A stretch of 64,000 bases of DNA from the NCBI GenBank assembly GCA_009838195.1, contig VXSC01000008.1, positions 1 through 64,000 on the forward strand, written 5' to 3'. Shown in pieces: positions 1 through 9,863 of the stretch. The notes beneath the pieces were generated by a model, which was not told the origin of the DNA, made no database searches, and worked only from the letters and a program-made list of their open reading frames with translations. The translations under genes were made by a program, and so were the position numbers. Every line of letters begins with the position of its first letter. Within the stretch, counting starts at the first letter, position 1. Source of the DNA: Rhodothermaceae bacterium (GTDB lineage Bacteria > Bacteroidota > Rhodothermia > Rhodothermales > Bin80).

Positions 1-146
1 ATACATAGCGCCCCGTAGCCTTATCTGACGGCCGTCCTACTATACCAGGGAATCGAGGAGGGAAACAAGAAAAATCCTGTATCTTACGAGGCATGTCGAG
101 AGATAGCAAGTATCCGCAATAATTCCCAAAAAAACATACAATCTGA

Positions 147-950
147 ATGAATCCTGCCCAAGCCTATCTAAACGAGGCCAGCCGTGTGCTGGAACGAATC
201 TGTAGAAGTCAAATGGATGCCTTGGAAGAAGCGGCGGATATTTGCACGCAAAGCATTATGGGAGGTGGTCTGGTGCATCTCTTTGGGTCCGGCCATTCTC
301 GTATGGCGGTCGAAGAAATGTTTCCCCGCTATGGAAGTTTCCCAGGGTTTCACCCAATTGTAGAGTTATCTCTCACTTATCATAACCAAGTCGTGGGGGC
401 GAATGGCCAGCGCCAAGCTATCTTTCTTGAACGTGTTGAGGGACTAGGAAAAACAATCCTTCGCAACTTTGTCCTCAAACCCCCAGACAGCTTTATCGTG
501 TTTTCCAACAGTGGTGTCAATGAAGTTGTCGTTGAGGTGGCATTGGAAGCCAAAGCCAGAAATCTGCCACTTATTGTGGTCGTCTCTGAGGCACATTGTA
601 ATGCTTCCCCTACTCAGCACAGTAGTGGGAAGCGGCTCACGGATTTGGGTGATGTTATCCTGGATAACTGCGTGCCTGCAGGTGATGCAATGGTTCATAT
701 AGAGGGACACCCTGACCCCATCGGTCCAGGTTCTACCGTCGGTGTCGCACTGCTGGTCAACAGCCTAAAGTGTCTGGTTGCTCAGAAACTCACCAACTGT
801 GGCATGCCACCGATTGTATTGACGAGCAGTCACCATATCGGCAGTGAGGCATCCGCGGCCAGATTTGATGAGTGTTTTGATGATTACCGTGCCCGGGTCC
901 GCAGAGTTTACGGAGCTACCGAAGGACAATCAGCGGCTTGGTCGCCGTAA
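147..950 (+). CDS. SIS-domain sugar-phosphate-binding protein (UPF0309-like)
   Basis: A cytoplasmic protein of 267 residues with a single SIS fold. The glycine-rich stretch LFGSGHSR near residues 45-52 and the loop FSNSGVNE near 119-126 are the usual phosphosugar-binding elements of SIS isomerases. The length and the early HLFGSGHSR motif match the UPF0309 / 'sugar isomerase domain' group rather than GlmS or MurQ. The substrate cannot be read from the sequence; an aminosugar or anhydro-sugar phosphate is plausible given the cell-wall amidase next door, but that is inference. The ATG start is the first in frame and is followed directly by a helix typical of SIS N-termini. The 3' end overlaps the convergent amidase gene by 35 bases. 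Confidence 0.8.
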   Translation: MNPAQAYLNEASRVLERICRSQMDALEEAADICTQSIMGGGLVHLFGSGHSRMAVEEMFPRYGSFPGFHPIVELSLTYHNQVVGANGQRQAIFLERVEGLGKTILRNFVLKPPDSFIVFSNSGVNEVVVEVALEAKARNLPLIVVVSEAHCNASPTQHSSGKRLTDLGDVILDNCVPAGDAMVHIEGHPDPIGPGSTVGVALLVNSLKCLVAQKLTNCGMPPIVLTSSHHIGSEASAARFDECFDDYRARVRRVYGATEGQSAAWSP

Positions 951-2544
951 AGACCGTAGAAGCAAATCCGTCAACCAGGATTCTATATAGATAAACTCCA
1001 CCCGGCAAGGTGGATGCATCCAAGGTCGTGACATACCACTGTCCGGAGTCCCTGTGCTGATTTTCCCCGGTCATCACTAGCCGACCATTGAGGTCAAAAA
1101 CCTCCAAAGAAACGACACCTGATTCTCCTTCAAGAAAATATCTGATGGTGGTCTCGCTGGACGTTGGATTCGGGAAGGATTGTGCCAAAACACTGGTGAG
1201 CTCGGGCTCTACAGAAATTTCGTCAATTGCGAGTCTCTGCTGCTGACCGCTCTTGTTAAGAGCAACTAGCTCATAAATATGTTGCCCCACGCTAGGAAGA
1301 TCAATCGTACTTCCGTCCACAGCACCTTCACCTCTGGTGATCTCTGTGACTCTTTCATCTTTTTCACGTCGCCGAATTACAAATTCATCAATGCCGTAAT
1401 CCGCGGTAAACTCCCACTTGAGCCCCACGATACCCGATTGATTGAGCCGAGCTATGATGGTTCCCCCTCCCAATAGATTATTGCCTCTCAACAGCAGATC
1501 TTCTACTTTCATCATAAAATCTGAAAGCATCCGATAATTATTATCTCCCGGGCATGCGGTACTGCCAAAATCACGATGTCCTCGCATATAGTCTGGAGGC
1601 ACTTCATAACGCTCAGACATGAAGCCAAAGGTGGCCACTAACGAATCAATAGCCGACAACGTCATTTCATCACGACACCTTGCACCTTCTGGAGGGTGAT
1701 AACATCCCATGAGAGATATCCCAATATTCCCTGTATTTGCCCCTCCGGCATGGGCACCATGAGCCAAACGCGGCCCCTGATCAAAAGGCTCTGACTCATT
1801 CAAAAAAGGGCGTCCCTGATACAGGCGTCCCTCTTGATCCATTAGAAACTGGTATCCAATATCACTCCATCCACGACCATTCTGATGAAAATCCTGAATC
1901 CGACGAACCTGCTCCAATCCTTCCGCAAGTGTCGTCGCTGCAAACCCCGCAGTATGATGCAAGGTCATATAATCATAACTTGGGCGATTCAGGGGGATCG
2001 GGGTGCCTCGGAATGGCTGTGCTCCCCATTCCGTGCGTCGACGAATGTGAGGTGCTCGGATCAAAAAATCATCACTCTCTTCAACCTTTTGGGTTGATTG
2101 ACCAAACCCATCCTCATCATCTAGACGCTGATCAAAGGTCCCCGCACTCAGTATGCGCACCTCGTAAGAGGAATCCACTGCAAAACGAATTTCCAAGCTG
2201 GATGCCTTAAGGACACGGTCCCCACGGTATGCCGCAAGAAATGCATTATCCGTAGCACTACGGACGATGTAGAATGCCTGCCATTCTCCCCAGATCCCAT
2301 CCTGTTCAAGAAAGCGAACACTACCAGATAGGGAATCACTGTCCGTGAAACCCTGTAGGGCAATTCCGGTGAATTCGGCAGGAAGTTCATGGCTGACAAC
2401 ACTCACTGTCAGGGTCTTTCCTAGGATAGTAATCTCCGGGGATTGAAGTTCAATTTCTGCATGAATAACGTCATGCAGAAGCTGTGCCCGGGCTGTTGTT
2501 ACAAAAGAAAACAACAAAAGAAGGCAGAAAAACCATGACCTCAT
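916..2544 (-). CDS. T9SS-sorted N-acetylmuramoyl-L-alanine amidase (PGRP/amidase_2 fold)
   Basis: A secreted peptidoglycan amidase. After a hydrophobic signal peptide ending in ARAQ there is a beta-rich region, then a PGRP-like amidase domain in roughly the middle third. It contains RTEWGAQ, LHHTAGF (zinc His), GYQFLMD (catalytic Tyr region), and GHRDFG followed by ACPG (second zinc His and the Cys ligand). The last ~85 residues carry FPNPTSSETTIRYFL and GVYLYRILV, typical of type A T9SS sorting domains, so the enzyme is expected on the cell surface or outside the cell. I chose the ATG at 2544, five bases after the stop of the upstream PorV-like gene and preceded by AGGATTA. A TTG at 2577 would add 11 residues before the signal peptide and is less likely. 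Confidence 0.85.
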   Translation of the reverse strand: MRSWFFCLLLLFSFVTTARAQLLHDVIHAEIELQSPEITILGKTLTVSVVSHELPAEFTGIALQGFTDSDSLSGSVRFLEQDGIWGEWQAFYIVRSATDNAFLAAYRGDRVLKASSLEIRFAVDSSYEVRILSAGTFDQRLDDEDGFGQSTQKVEESDDFLIRAPHIRRRTEWGAQPFRGTPIPLNRPSYDYMTLHHTAGFAATTLAEGLEQVRRIQDFHQNGRGWSDIGYQFLMDQEGRLYQGRPFLNESEPFDQGPRLAHGAHAGGANTGNIGISLMGCYHPPEGARCRDEMTLSAIDSLVATFGFMSERYEVPPDYMRGHRDFGSTACPGDNNYRMLSDFMMKVEDLLLRGNNLLGGGTIIARLNQSGIVGLKWEFTADYGIDEFVIRRREKDERVTEITRGEGAVDGSTIDLPSVGQHIYELVALNKSGQQQRLAIDEISVEPELTSVLAQSFPNPTSSETTIRYFLEGESGVVSLEVFDLNGRLVMTGENQHRDSGQWYVTTLDASTLPGGVYLYRILVDGFASTVFTATKPLIVLR

Positions 2545-2549
2545 TAATC

Positions 2550-3599
2550 CTAAAAGGAAAGATTGAAGGTAAACCAATGGGTTTGTGTCAGGCGTCCGAA
2601 GTCAGCATATGCATAATCAAATCTTGTAGCCAGATCCCTATTGATACGAACCATGAGGCTGCCACCCGCAGTCAATCCCTGTTCGGTATCAGGCTCAAAC
2701 AGGTTTCGGTACCCAGCCCTGAACGCAATGAGGTCCCGGAAGCTGTATTCTGCACCTGCATTTACATATTCTGCGTTATCATTGGGATGCGCAGCATCAG
2801 TCGTGATCAGAATCCGATGGGTTCCAGTATCCATTGCATCCCAGGCTAAGCCCACTCGAAAAATTAATGGCATGGAGAATCCATCCATGCGGTACTGCGC
2901 ATTGACGATCTCAGCTGTTCCAATCGTATTCGGACTCGGATCTTCACTGAAAAGAATATCCCGCCCATCCATGCGCATTTTGGGACCCAGGTTAGACATG
3001 CTAGCTCCAAGACGGAGCCTCTCGAATGGTGTAGTAAATAATGTCCCTATATCAAATGCAATGGACGAAGCTTTACTGTGCCAAATACGCTCCTGAACAA
3101 ATTTCAAGCTCCCACCGATCGAAAATTGATCACTTAGGTTTCGCGCGTAGGTGAGTTGAAGTGCAAAACTGAGGGCGTTGAACTGCTCTCCCGTCCCTTC
3201 CGGCTCCATCTCTGTACGAACAGGCATGTCTCCGCTATTCACCATCAGCAGTGAGAGTCCTATAGAACCAACCGGCTCCACCGTCGTGCCAAACGCGACA
3301 AAGTTGTAGTTAATATCTGCCAAGTACCGAGTATTGCTCAGTTGCAAGTGGCTACCCGAAAGCCGTGCAAACCCTGCCGGATTCCAGTACACGGCACTCA
3401 TGTCGCTTGCTTCGGCCACATATGCACCACCAAGGGAAATAGCGCGTGCCCCTGCACCTAATTTTAGAAATTGGGCAGCCGTAGTTCCAACACGAGTAAT
3501 GGTCCCTTCTTCAAGTGAAGCCGGATCATCCTGTGCCATGACCAAACCATTGGTAGACACCCCCAAAAGCACAATAAGCACATAAATGAATCTTGCCAT
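2550..3599 (-). CDS. PorV/PorQ-family outer-membrane beta-barrel protein
   Basis: A 349-residue barrel with a signal peptide ending LVMAQ. The segment LKLGAGARAISLGGAYVA followed by YWNPAGFARL is the hallmark of the PorV/PorQ (UPF0164) family. PorV shuttles cargo bearing the C-terminal sorting domain from the T9SS translocon to the attachment complex. PorV paralogues are common next to specific cargo genes, and here the gene lies 7 bases after a very large cargo gene and 5 bases before a T9SS-sorted amidase, so a dedicated chaperone or shuttle role for this cluster is likely (inference). The protein ends in an aromatic residue (NLSF), as outer-membrane barrels usually do. It could be a paralogue rather than the main PorV of the cell. 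Confidence 0.85.
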   Translation of the reverse strand: MARFIYVLIVLLGVSTNGLVMAQDDPASLEEGTITRVGTTAAQFLKLGAGARAISLGGAYVAEASDMSAVYWNPAGFARLSGSHLQLSNTRYLADINYNFVAFGTTVEPVGSIGLSLLMVNSGDMPVRTEMEPEGTGEQFNALSFALQLTYARNLSDQFSIGGSLKFVQERIWHSKASSIAFDIGTLFTTPFERLRLGASMSNLGPKMRMDGRDILFSEDPSPNTIGTAEIVNAQYRMDGFSMPLIFRVGLAWDAMDTGTHRILITTDAAHPNDNAEYVNAGAEYSFRDLIAFRAGYRNLFEPDTEQGLTAGGSLMVRINRDLATRFDYAYADFGRLTQTHWFTFNLSF

Positions 3600-3606
3600 G
3601 TGAGAT

Positions 3607-6600
3607 TTACTTGATCACGGCAAATTTTCCGATGTAGGACCCAGCTGGACTGTCTACGTGGAAGATATAGAGACCATACGCCAAGTTCATATTGTCCTTG
3701 GTTCGCATATCCCAGAACACTTTTCCATTGTCCAGTGGAGCATCATGGTAAAGGGTCTCCACCAACTCTCCTGCCAAGGTATAGATTCGGATCGTGCACT
3801 GTTGGGGTACATTCGCAAAATACAACCTTCGCTCACCCCGTTCGGCACGTGAAATCGGATTGCGAGGCTCAAATACCGATGTGGCAACGTATGGATTCGG
3901 AACCACATAGATATCCTGTAATTCCTGAGCCGCCAACGTGTCGTCCGTTCCCGCTGCAACGGTACGGAATGTGTACTGATCTCCTTCCGCAAATGGCTTT
4001 CGAGTAGCTACAAAAAGTACATCCCCATCTTGCGGGGTTGTACCAATATCGTCCATACGTATCTCCCAGGTAGCAGTCAACTCCCCATCCAATTGCTCCA
4101 GAAATACGATACGTTCATTTACGTCCCACACCCTATTACGGTTGACATCTGGAACGAATACCTGAATTGGACGATTGGCTTGTGTCACATTGACAACCTC
4201 AAATGGAATCGGAATATTGTTACTAAAACCGGTACCGATTGGAGAGTCTGCAAACCTGATTTCATAGTCGAAGGGCTGAGTCCTGCGTCCAGGACCGGTG
4301 CTTGCTTGCTGAAATTGAAAGGGAATGTCTGTACTGTTACCGACCCATCCAGAAGCTTCCACATCAAATTCCAGGGGATCTTCCTGTACAAAAATGTGAA
4401 GTCCTTCAAATACAATGTTAGCCTCCTCGCTCTGCAGATACCTGCTTTCAAAAATCGGTGCGTATTGAAAAGAGACCATCAACTCTTCCCCAGCACGAAC
4501 CCCTGCACTCGGATTTATGTGGATGGTCCCTAACTGACCATTCACGCTATAGTCGGTATCACGTGCCAGAAGTCGACCGTCTTCGGTTCGAAGCTCTACA
4601 GAACTCTCGACAATATTCTCATATAATGTGCTTTGGCTTTTCCCGGGTGCTGCCCGAATGATTGCCGTGACCGGCCCCTCGTTGATAACCGAATACGCAA
4701 TCCCCTCCTCAGTCTCATCGAACTCAATACGATAGGCCTGATTATCCCTGACTGCCAGTTCGTCAACTACGTTGATGACAATCGTACCGGTTGCGTGTCC
4801 ACTACTATGGGTTAAGCCTGATGGATCCAATGCCGACGCAGAGACATAGCCAGCTACCCTGGGGCCCGGTATAACTGCAGCAGTATTTACATCAAAAATG
4901 TACCGATCCGTCGTTGGATCGTACGTGATCGTTTTGCTGGTCTCGCTTGGTGGAATTCCATTCGCGAATGCATCCCCGGCTGCACCTGCAAACCCCCGAT
5001 CATAAGCTGCAACTGAATAATAGTACGTCTGTCCATTCACGACATTATTGGAATCAACAAACGTATGGAAGAGTCCCGTATCATCACCTAGGTCATAGGT
5101 TACTCCTCGACCGGGAAATGGGATCGGGCTGGGACCATTTAAGCCATTGTCCAGATCAAACCGGGCATCTACTCCGAGTACAGTCTTGAGCGGCGTGAAA
5201 AGAAAATTACTTCCGTTGATATCTGTAATGGTCTGCTGATCGGAGAACTCATGATCGGTTGAACGATAAATCACATAACCTTCAAAGTCACTTTCTCGTG
5301 TGAGCGGATCCACAGATTCCTCAGCTGCATCGTCCCAATACAGTGTGACCTTCTTGTCCCCCGGCACCGCTCGGAGATTTGGTTTCTGTGGCGGTTTCGC
5401 AAAGACATAACCCACATCGTAGATCTGTTGGGCTATATTTGCATTGAGTCGTAAGTCCTCCCGATTTTGGCCAACAATCAGCGCGATTGAAAACCGTTTG
5501 GTCGCTCCGGCCCGGAGCCCAAAAGATCCCGATCCATAGAGAAACACATAATCTCCCGGTGTGGTTGGCACAACGTCAAATCGTCCAGGCTGAACAAATC
5601 CCCACACACGTTCATCATTACTGACCCGATTTCCTGCAAAAGGTGGGGAAGCAAAAGAGGTAAGTCCAAACTGGTCACTTTCATCAATATCCGTGAATTC
5701 AAAATTTGGCTCTCCAGGCTTTGTAATATCAAACTGATCTCCCGCAGTCGGTACCCCATCGCCCTCTCCCTCATCACCAGTACCTGGGATGCCATCTACA
5801 CCGACATCATCAAGGTCAGGATTCCAGTCCCCATCATTATCAATCCCGTCCGTCCATGATTCATCAACGAGACCATCATCATCATTGTCAATACCATCGT
5901 CATCAACCCCTGGACTTTCCAGAAATTTGTATCCAAAATACCCCGGCACGCGCCCAGCAATGTCACTAATACCATCATCGTCCCAAGCAAAAACCATGTT
6001 GAGATTTTCGTCGTAGAACGCCCAGTCATCCGGCCAGTCGTTTGGGCCTCCTACGTGCGGGTCCCCCCACATTCCAAAAATCACTTTATCAAGGTCTTTC
6101 TCACTTTTATTCGTGATTTTGTAGATCAAAAAGATCACATCTTCTGCCAAAGGGTTTGCCCATTGGTACAACCGAACTTCCACTTCCAGCCCCAGTCCTC
6201 TCTTTGTACTGTCACTGGGGAAGGGCCAGTAGCTGAACTCGCTATTGTTGTAGTCATTCATAAAATATAGGGTCTCCTTATCCGCATTGGAGGCCCCTTG
6301 TCGGAGTGCGCCAGGCCACAGGTACTGCTCTAAAGTTTCATTGTACCAGTCATCCGGCCATGAATCCGGTTTCCCATCCAGATCATTATCCGCGTCATCG
6401 TTTGTTGGAATCTTGATGGATTGGGGATTCACGACTTGCAGCCCTCCGAAACTCCCGACGGGCTCCGCACACGATATAGGTTGCCAACCCCAATACTCAG
6501 AGCCATCCGGCGAGAGTTCTCCACCATTGGAAACCAGGCCATCAGAAACAATCCGCATCACATATACCTGATTCCCGTTCTCATCCAATACCGGCCTGCC

Positions 6601-7008
6601 GTTGTCATCCCGCAGGGGAACACTCTGAGGATCTCGAGCACGCCCGTCTTCCCGATAGGTGTCAACGATTTCTGCTGCAACGAAGGGCCCAAACTCATAG
6701 CCATAGCCGAGACCATTCCATACAATATCCGTGATGGTATTGCCGGGAGCAGAGATTGACCCAAAGTTGAAGATCTGCGTGGTAATCCGATTGCCATTCA
6801 ATATGACATCCCGGCGGTTGGTCAGTCCTTCTTCACAATCCAGATTTGCCCCTTTTCGAAAGGGTATCTTACCCAAGTTGGTGAGCCATGCATTGACTTC
6901 ATGCTGATCCCAGCCTCGCAAGCGCTCCGTTTGGTTTTGTTGAGCATGGACCTGACTAGTGACTAGAAATAGGCCCAGAACCAAAGAAATCCCGAATCTA
7001 AGATTCAT
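3607..7008 (-). CDS. Large T9SS-exported surface protein with acidic Ca-binding repeats and FN3-like domain
   Basis: 1133 residues from the ATG at 7008; an upstream in-frame start at 7059 would put 17 residues before the clear signal peptide (MNLRFGISLVLGLF...VHAQ) and is rejected. The central region is rich in DxDxDG repeats such as DDDGIDNDDDGLVDE and DGIDNDGD, resembling thrombospondin type-3 or dockerin-like calcium sites. A fibronectin-III-like segment follows (PPQKPNLRAVPGDKKVTLYW). The end has VVPNPYVATSVF and a YGLYIFHV beta-sheet pattern, a type A T9SS sorting signal. Its ATG overlaps the TAA of the TonB receptor gene by one base (TAATG), so the two are probably translationally coupled. 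The pair may act together at the surface, as receptor and substrate-binding partner (inference). No catalytic domain is recognised. Confidence 0.8.
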   Translation of the reverse strand: MNLRFGISLVLGLFLVTSQVHAQQNQTERLRGWDQHEVNAWLTNLGKIPFRKGANLDCEEGLTNRRDVILNGNRITTQIFNFGSISAPGNTITDIVWNGLGYGYEFGPFVAAEIVDTYREDGRARDPQSVPLRDDNGRPVLDENGNQVYVMRIVSDGLVSNGGELSPDGSEYWGWQPISCAEPVGSFGGLQVVNPQSIKIPTNDDADNDLDGKPDSWPDDWYNETLEQYLWPGALRQGASNADKETLYFMNDYNNSEFSYWPFPSDSTKRGLGLEVEVRLYQWANPLAEDVIFLIYKITNKSEKDLDKVIFGMWGDPHVGGPNDWPDDWAFYDENLNMVFAWDDDGISDIAGRVPGYFGYKFLESPGVDDDGIDNDDDGLVDESWTDGIDNDGDWNPDLDDVGVDGIPGTGDEGEGDGVPTAGDQFDITKPGEPNFEFTDIDESDQFGLTSFASPPFAGNRVSNDERVWGFVQPGRFDVVPTTPGDYVFLYGSGSFGLRAGATKRFSIALIVGQNREDLRLNANIAQQIYDVGYVFAKPPQKPNLRAVPGDKKVTLYWDDAAEESVDPLTRESDFEGYVIYRSTDHEFSDQQTITDINGSNFLFTPLKTVLGVDARFDLDNGLNGPSPIPFPGRGVTYDLGDDTGLFHTFVDSNNVVNGQTYYYSVAAYDRGFAGAAGDAFANGIPPSETSKTITYDPTTDRYIFDVNTAAVIPGPRVAGYVSASALDPSGLTHSSGHATGTIVINVVDELAVRDNQAYRIEFDETEEGIAYSVINEGPVTAIIRAAPGKSQSTLYENIVESSVELRTEDGRLLARDTDYSVNGQLGTIHINPSAGVRAGEELMVSFQYAPIFESRYLQSEEANIVFEGLHIFVQEDPLEFDVEASGWVGNSTDIPFQFQQASTGPGRRTQPFDYEIRFADSPIGTGFSNNIPIPFEVVNVTQANRPIQVFVPDVNRNRVWDVNERIVFLEQLDGELTATWEIRMDDIGTTPQDGDVLFVATRKPFAEGDQYTFRTVAAGTDDTLAAQELQDIYVVPNPYVATSVFEPRNPISRAERGERRLYFANVPQQCTIRIYTLAGELVETLYHDAPLDNGKVFWDMRTKDNMNLAYGLYIFHVDSPAGSYIGKFAVIK

Positions 7009-9755
7009 TAGAAAGAAACCGTTAGACCGGCTCGTACCTGACGTGGAGAAGAGTACCAATGCGGCCGTGTATCATATTCTTCTAGGGTATGAACGCCCGG
7101 AAGATGATAATTCCGTTCCCATGTGGCATGAAGGTTCCGCTGCGCTGATAGTGAGTAGGTTGCACGACCCGTATCGTTAAAGACAAAGTTCTCGTTCAAG
7201 CGATCCAATAGATTAAAGACCTTTACAAAGGCGCGGATCGGTACACTGACCACATTAAACTCCTTGAATAGGTGTACATCTATGTCCAATTTCGCTGGCT
7301 TGCGTCCACTGCGTGTAGGCAGGTCCACATTCTGATCCAGAATCAGCGGCGAGTATGGATAGCCTGTAGCGAACTGACCACTGAACGAGAGTCCCAGCCT
7401 TCTGGAACGCGACAAAGTCACCGTGGAAGAGATCACATGGCGTTGATCAAAGGTTAGTGGAACCACCTCTAACTCATTCTCCCGGCCAGATAACCGATTA
7501 AAGAAAAACCGATTCGCATCATCATCACTTCCTTCCGCAATCTGGAACGTGTAATCCAGCGTGGCCGACAAAAACCCGTCACGCGCCCGGCGCTTGGTCA
7601 AGGAAACAGTAAGCCCGGTCACATTCGCATATGCCTTGTTCAGGTAAATATTGTAGAGATCTTCTCCGGCAATCGTAGAGTGGCGCACGAGCTGCAGCGC
7701 CATATAGTCTCGTATGTTTTTGAAATACCCCGTCAGATGAATTGCTAATAACTCGCCAATTTGCTGCTGCACTCCAAACTCATATTGCACGGTCCGTTCG
7801 GGGCGCAGGTTTGTGTTGCCAAATGTTGGCGCACTCCCCTTGGGAAATTCAAATTCTGGATTTACAAACAGATTGCGCAAGGAAGGCATTTGCGCAAAGT
7901 GTCCATAGGAAAAGTGAATGATCCCGCGTTCCGTGATCGGAAATGAGACTCCGAGGCGGGGAAGCAATAAGTTTTTGGTAGATGCCTGACCCAACTCTCC
8001 CTGAGGGTTAAACAGATCTGGGATGTAGGTACCATTTGGATCAAAGCGCTCAAATCGCAACCCTGCATTAATGATAAAGTTATCGAATTCAAGCTTGTCC
8101 TGAGCATACGCACTCAATTCGAGGACTTTCTGATCATCATACCGGTCGTGGGACGGATTATCTACCGGCTCAACCGTGGGTTCTAAATACCGATTACCAT
8201 CAAAGAGTACAACAAAATTCTGGCGGCTCAGACTGTGCTGTTGAACTTCGACTCCAGCCTTTACCTCGTGTGTGATCCCGAACTGGCGCGTAAAGTCTGC
8301 CTTACCACGAAGGGACTGGGAATCCTCGTAGATATGGGATTTTTGGTTCCCCCCAAAGAGATAATTGATTCCCGGAAAGCCAGTGACATTGCCCCCACCA
8401 ATCCCTCCGATATCCTTAACATAGCGTTCATCAAACGGATCTTCATAGAGAAAGTACTCATACGAAGCCTTAGCCCAAGAAAGCTTGACGGTGTAGAATG
8501 TTCGCGTATCCAGAGTATGCGTAAAGTGCAAACTGTGATTTTGATTCCGACGCTGATTACTGGCTACCCCGTCAGGATTATATCGGTACCCAAAACTGAA
8601 TCCTTTTGCCTTGCTATTATCAATCAGGTACGAATACTCCAACTGTGTATTATTCGTTGGCCTAGCCGTCAATTTTGAGAGCACATTGAACCGCTCACTC
8701 GGGTTCATTGCTACACGTTCATTAGGAAGTGCAAGCCCTCGTCCTCCAACTACACTCCCATCAGGGAGAGTGATGGTACTGTCTGCGTAATCCCACCAAG
8801 GATTACCATGGATTTCATAGTACCATGGATTACTGTTGAAATTCGCTGAATCGCTCGGCAAATGCTGCCGTATTCCGTACAGATGACCGTCGCTATTATC
8901 GTACCTCCCTGAAACTAGAAACCGCAATCGGGGACCCAAAGGGATGGGACCACTGAGAGACCCTTCTATGGTCGTGGAATTAAGATTCACTCCTTTGGGC
9001 AAAAGGAACAGATCCTCATTTCGCGTCACATAGTCTCCCCCGTAAGCAGTGACTGATCCTTCATATTCCTCTCCACCTTCCTTGGTGACCAGATTGACGA
9101 CTGCAGACATTGCCTTCCCGTATTCCGCGTTAAAGGCTCCAGAGATCACCGTCAGTTCTTCTATGGCATCAATCGCCACGCGTGTATTGATGCCGTTCGT
9201 ATTGAATGGATTGCTGACGGCAAGTCCATCAACTAGATAGGAAATCTCATTACTGCGTCCCCCGCGCACATGCAGCTCTCCGCTGGCTCCGGTCGTTACG
9301 CCCGCAGTCGTAGCGAGGACCCCAAAGAGGCTCTCCACGGGAAGTGCTTCAATTTCTTCGGAAATCACCGTTTTTTGGGAGGCAGTCAAATCCTTCCGAA
9401 CCAAGGGACGCTCTGCCTGAACGATTAACTCTTCCCCCTCAATAACTGACTGGTTGAGTCTAACGTCAATCCGGGTAGTCTGACCGCTGGTAACCTGGAT
9501 GTCTGTGATGCGCTGACTCTGGTAGCCGATGTAAGAATATACGAGCGTATAGAATCCGGGACGCAGGTTAAGCAACACGTAGTTCCCTTCCACATCTGTG
9601 GTGGTACCACGCCCAGTGCCTTCAATAAGAACCGCAACCCCGATGAGCTCCTCCCCGTTACCCGCATCCTCTATGTGTCCGGCAACTTTCCCCTGCCCCA
9701 ACGCAGGCATACACCAAAGACAAGTCAGGAATACGAGACCCCAAAGTTTGCGCAT
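7008..9755 (-). CDS. TonB-dependent receptor with N-terminal carboxypeptidase-like regulatory domain
   Basis: 915 residues. A signal peptide (ends ALGQ) is followed by a carboxypeptidase-D-regulatory-like beta-sandwich at about residues 22-105 (GKVAGHIEDAGNGEELIGV, YVLLNLRPGFYTLVYSYIGY). The plug follows (LHVRGGRSNEISYLVDG, EYGKAMSAVVNLVTKEGG), then a 22-strand-type barrel ending in VSF. It imports an unknown substrate through the outer membrane using TonB energy. The extra domain is common in Bacteroidota receptors of the SusC/CirA type, but no SusD partner is adjacent; the next gene is instead a T9SS cargo, with a TAATG overlap. Substrate is not predictable from the sequence. Confidence 0.88.
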   Translation of the reverse strand: MRKLWGLVFLTCLWCMPALGQGKVAGHIEDAGNGEELIGVAVLIEGTGRGTTTDVEGNYVLLNLRPGFYTLVYSYIGYQSQRITDIQVTSGQTTRIDVRLNQSVIEGEELIVQAERPLVRKDLTASQKTVISEEIEALPVESLFGVLATTAGVTTGASGELHVRGGRSNEISYLVDGLAVSNPFNTNGINTRVAIDAIEELTVISGAFNAEYGKAMSAVVNLVTKEGGEEYEGSVTAYGGDYVTRNEDLFLLPKGVNLNSTTIEGSLSGPIPLGPRLRFLVSGRYDNSDGHLYGIRQHLPSDSANFNSNPWYYEIHGNPWWDYADSTITLPDGSVVGGRGLALPNERVAMNPSERFNVLSKLTARPTNNTQLEYSYLIDNSKAKGFSFGYRYNPDGVASNQRRNQNHSLHFTHTLDTRTFYTVKLSWAKASYEYFLYEDPFDERYVKDIGGIGGGNVTGFPGINYLFGGNQKSHIYEDSQSLRGKADFTRQFGITHEVKAGVEVQQHSLSRQNFVVLFDGNRYLEPTVEPVDNPSHDRYDDQKVLELSAYAQDKLEFDNFIINAGLRFERFDPNGTYIPDLFNPQGELGQASTKNLLLPRLGVSFPITERGIIHFSYGHFAQMPSLRNLFVNPEFEFPKGSAPTFGNTNLRPERTVQYEFGVQQQIGELLAIHLTGYFKNIRDYMALQLVRHSTIAGEDLYNIYLNKAYANVTGLTVSLTKRRARDGFLSATLDYTFQIAEGSDDDANRFFFNRLSGRENELEVVPLTFDQRHVISSTVTLSRSRRLGLSFSGQFATGYPYSPLILDQNVDLPTRSGRKPAKLDIDVHLFKEFNVVSVPIRAFVKVFNLLDRLNENFVFNDTGRATYSLSAQRNLHATWERNYHLPGVHTLEEYDTRPHWYSSPRQVRAGLTVSF

Positions 9756-9814
9756 GTGTTATCAGAGATTCACAACACGAACGATCCTCAAAACCAACTT
9801 ATTCCGTGAGCAGA

Positions 9815-9849
9815 CCAGATGGAAGGGATGAGTCGTCCCTTCCATCTGG
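9815..9849. terminator. Perfect 14-bp hairpin between the FG-GAP gene and the TonB receptor gene
   Basis: CCAGATGGAAGGGA at 9815-9828 and its exact reverse complement at 9836-9849 flank the 7-base loop TGAGTCG. It lies 14 bases past the stop of the minus-strand FG-GAP gene and 60 bases upstream of the receptor start. The strength and position suggest a transcription terminator or processing site, but neither side has a T-rich run, so intrinsic termination is not certain. Confidence 0.6.
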
Positions 9850-9863
9850 CATAGCTCATAACA

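Noticed and set aside
1737-2210. 157-codon plus-strand gene
   Set aside because: It is a shadow of the amidase gene, whose motifs are unambiguous on the minus strand.
5760-5900. DNA repeat in the large T9SS cargo gene
   Set aside because: The GAT/GAC-rich pattern is explained by Asp-rich calcium-binding protein repeats.
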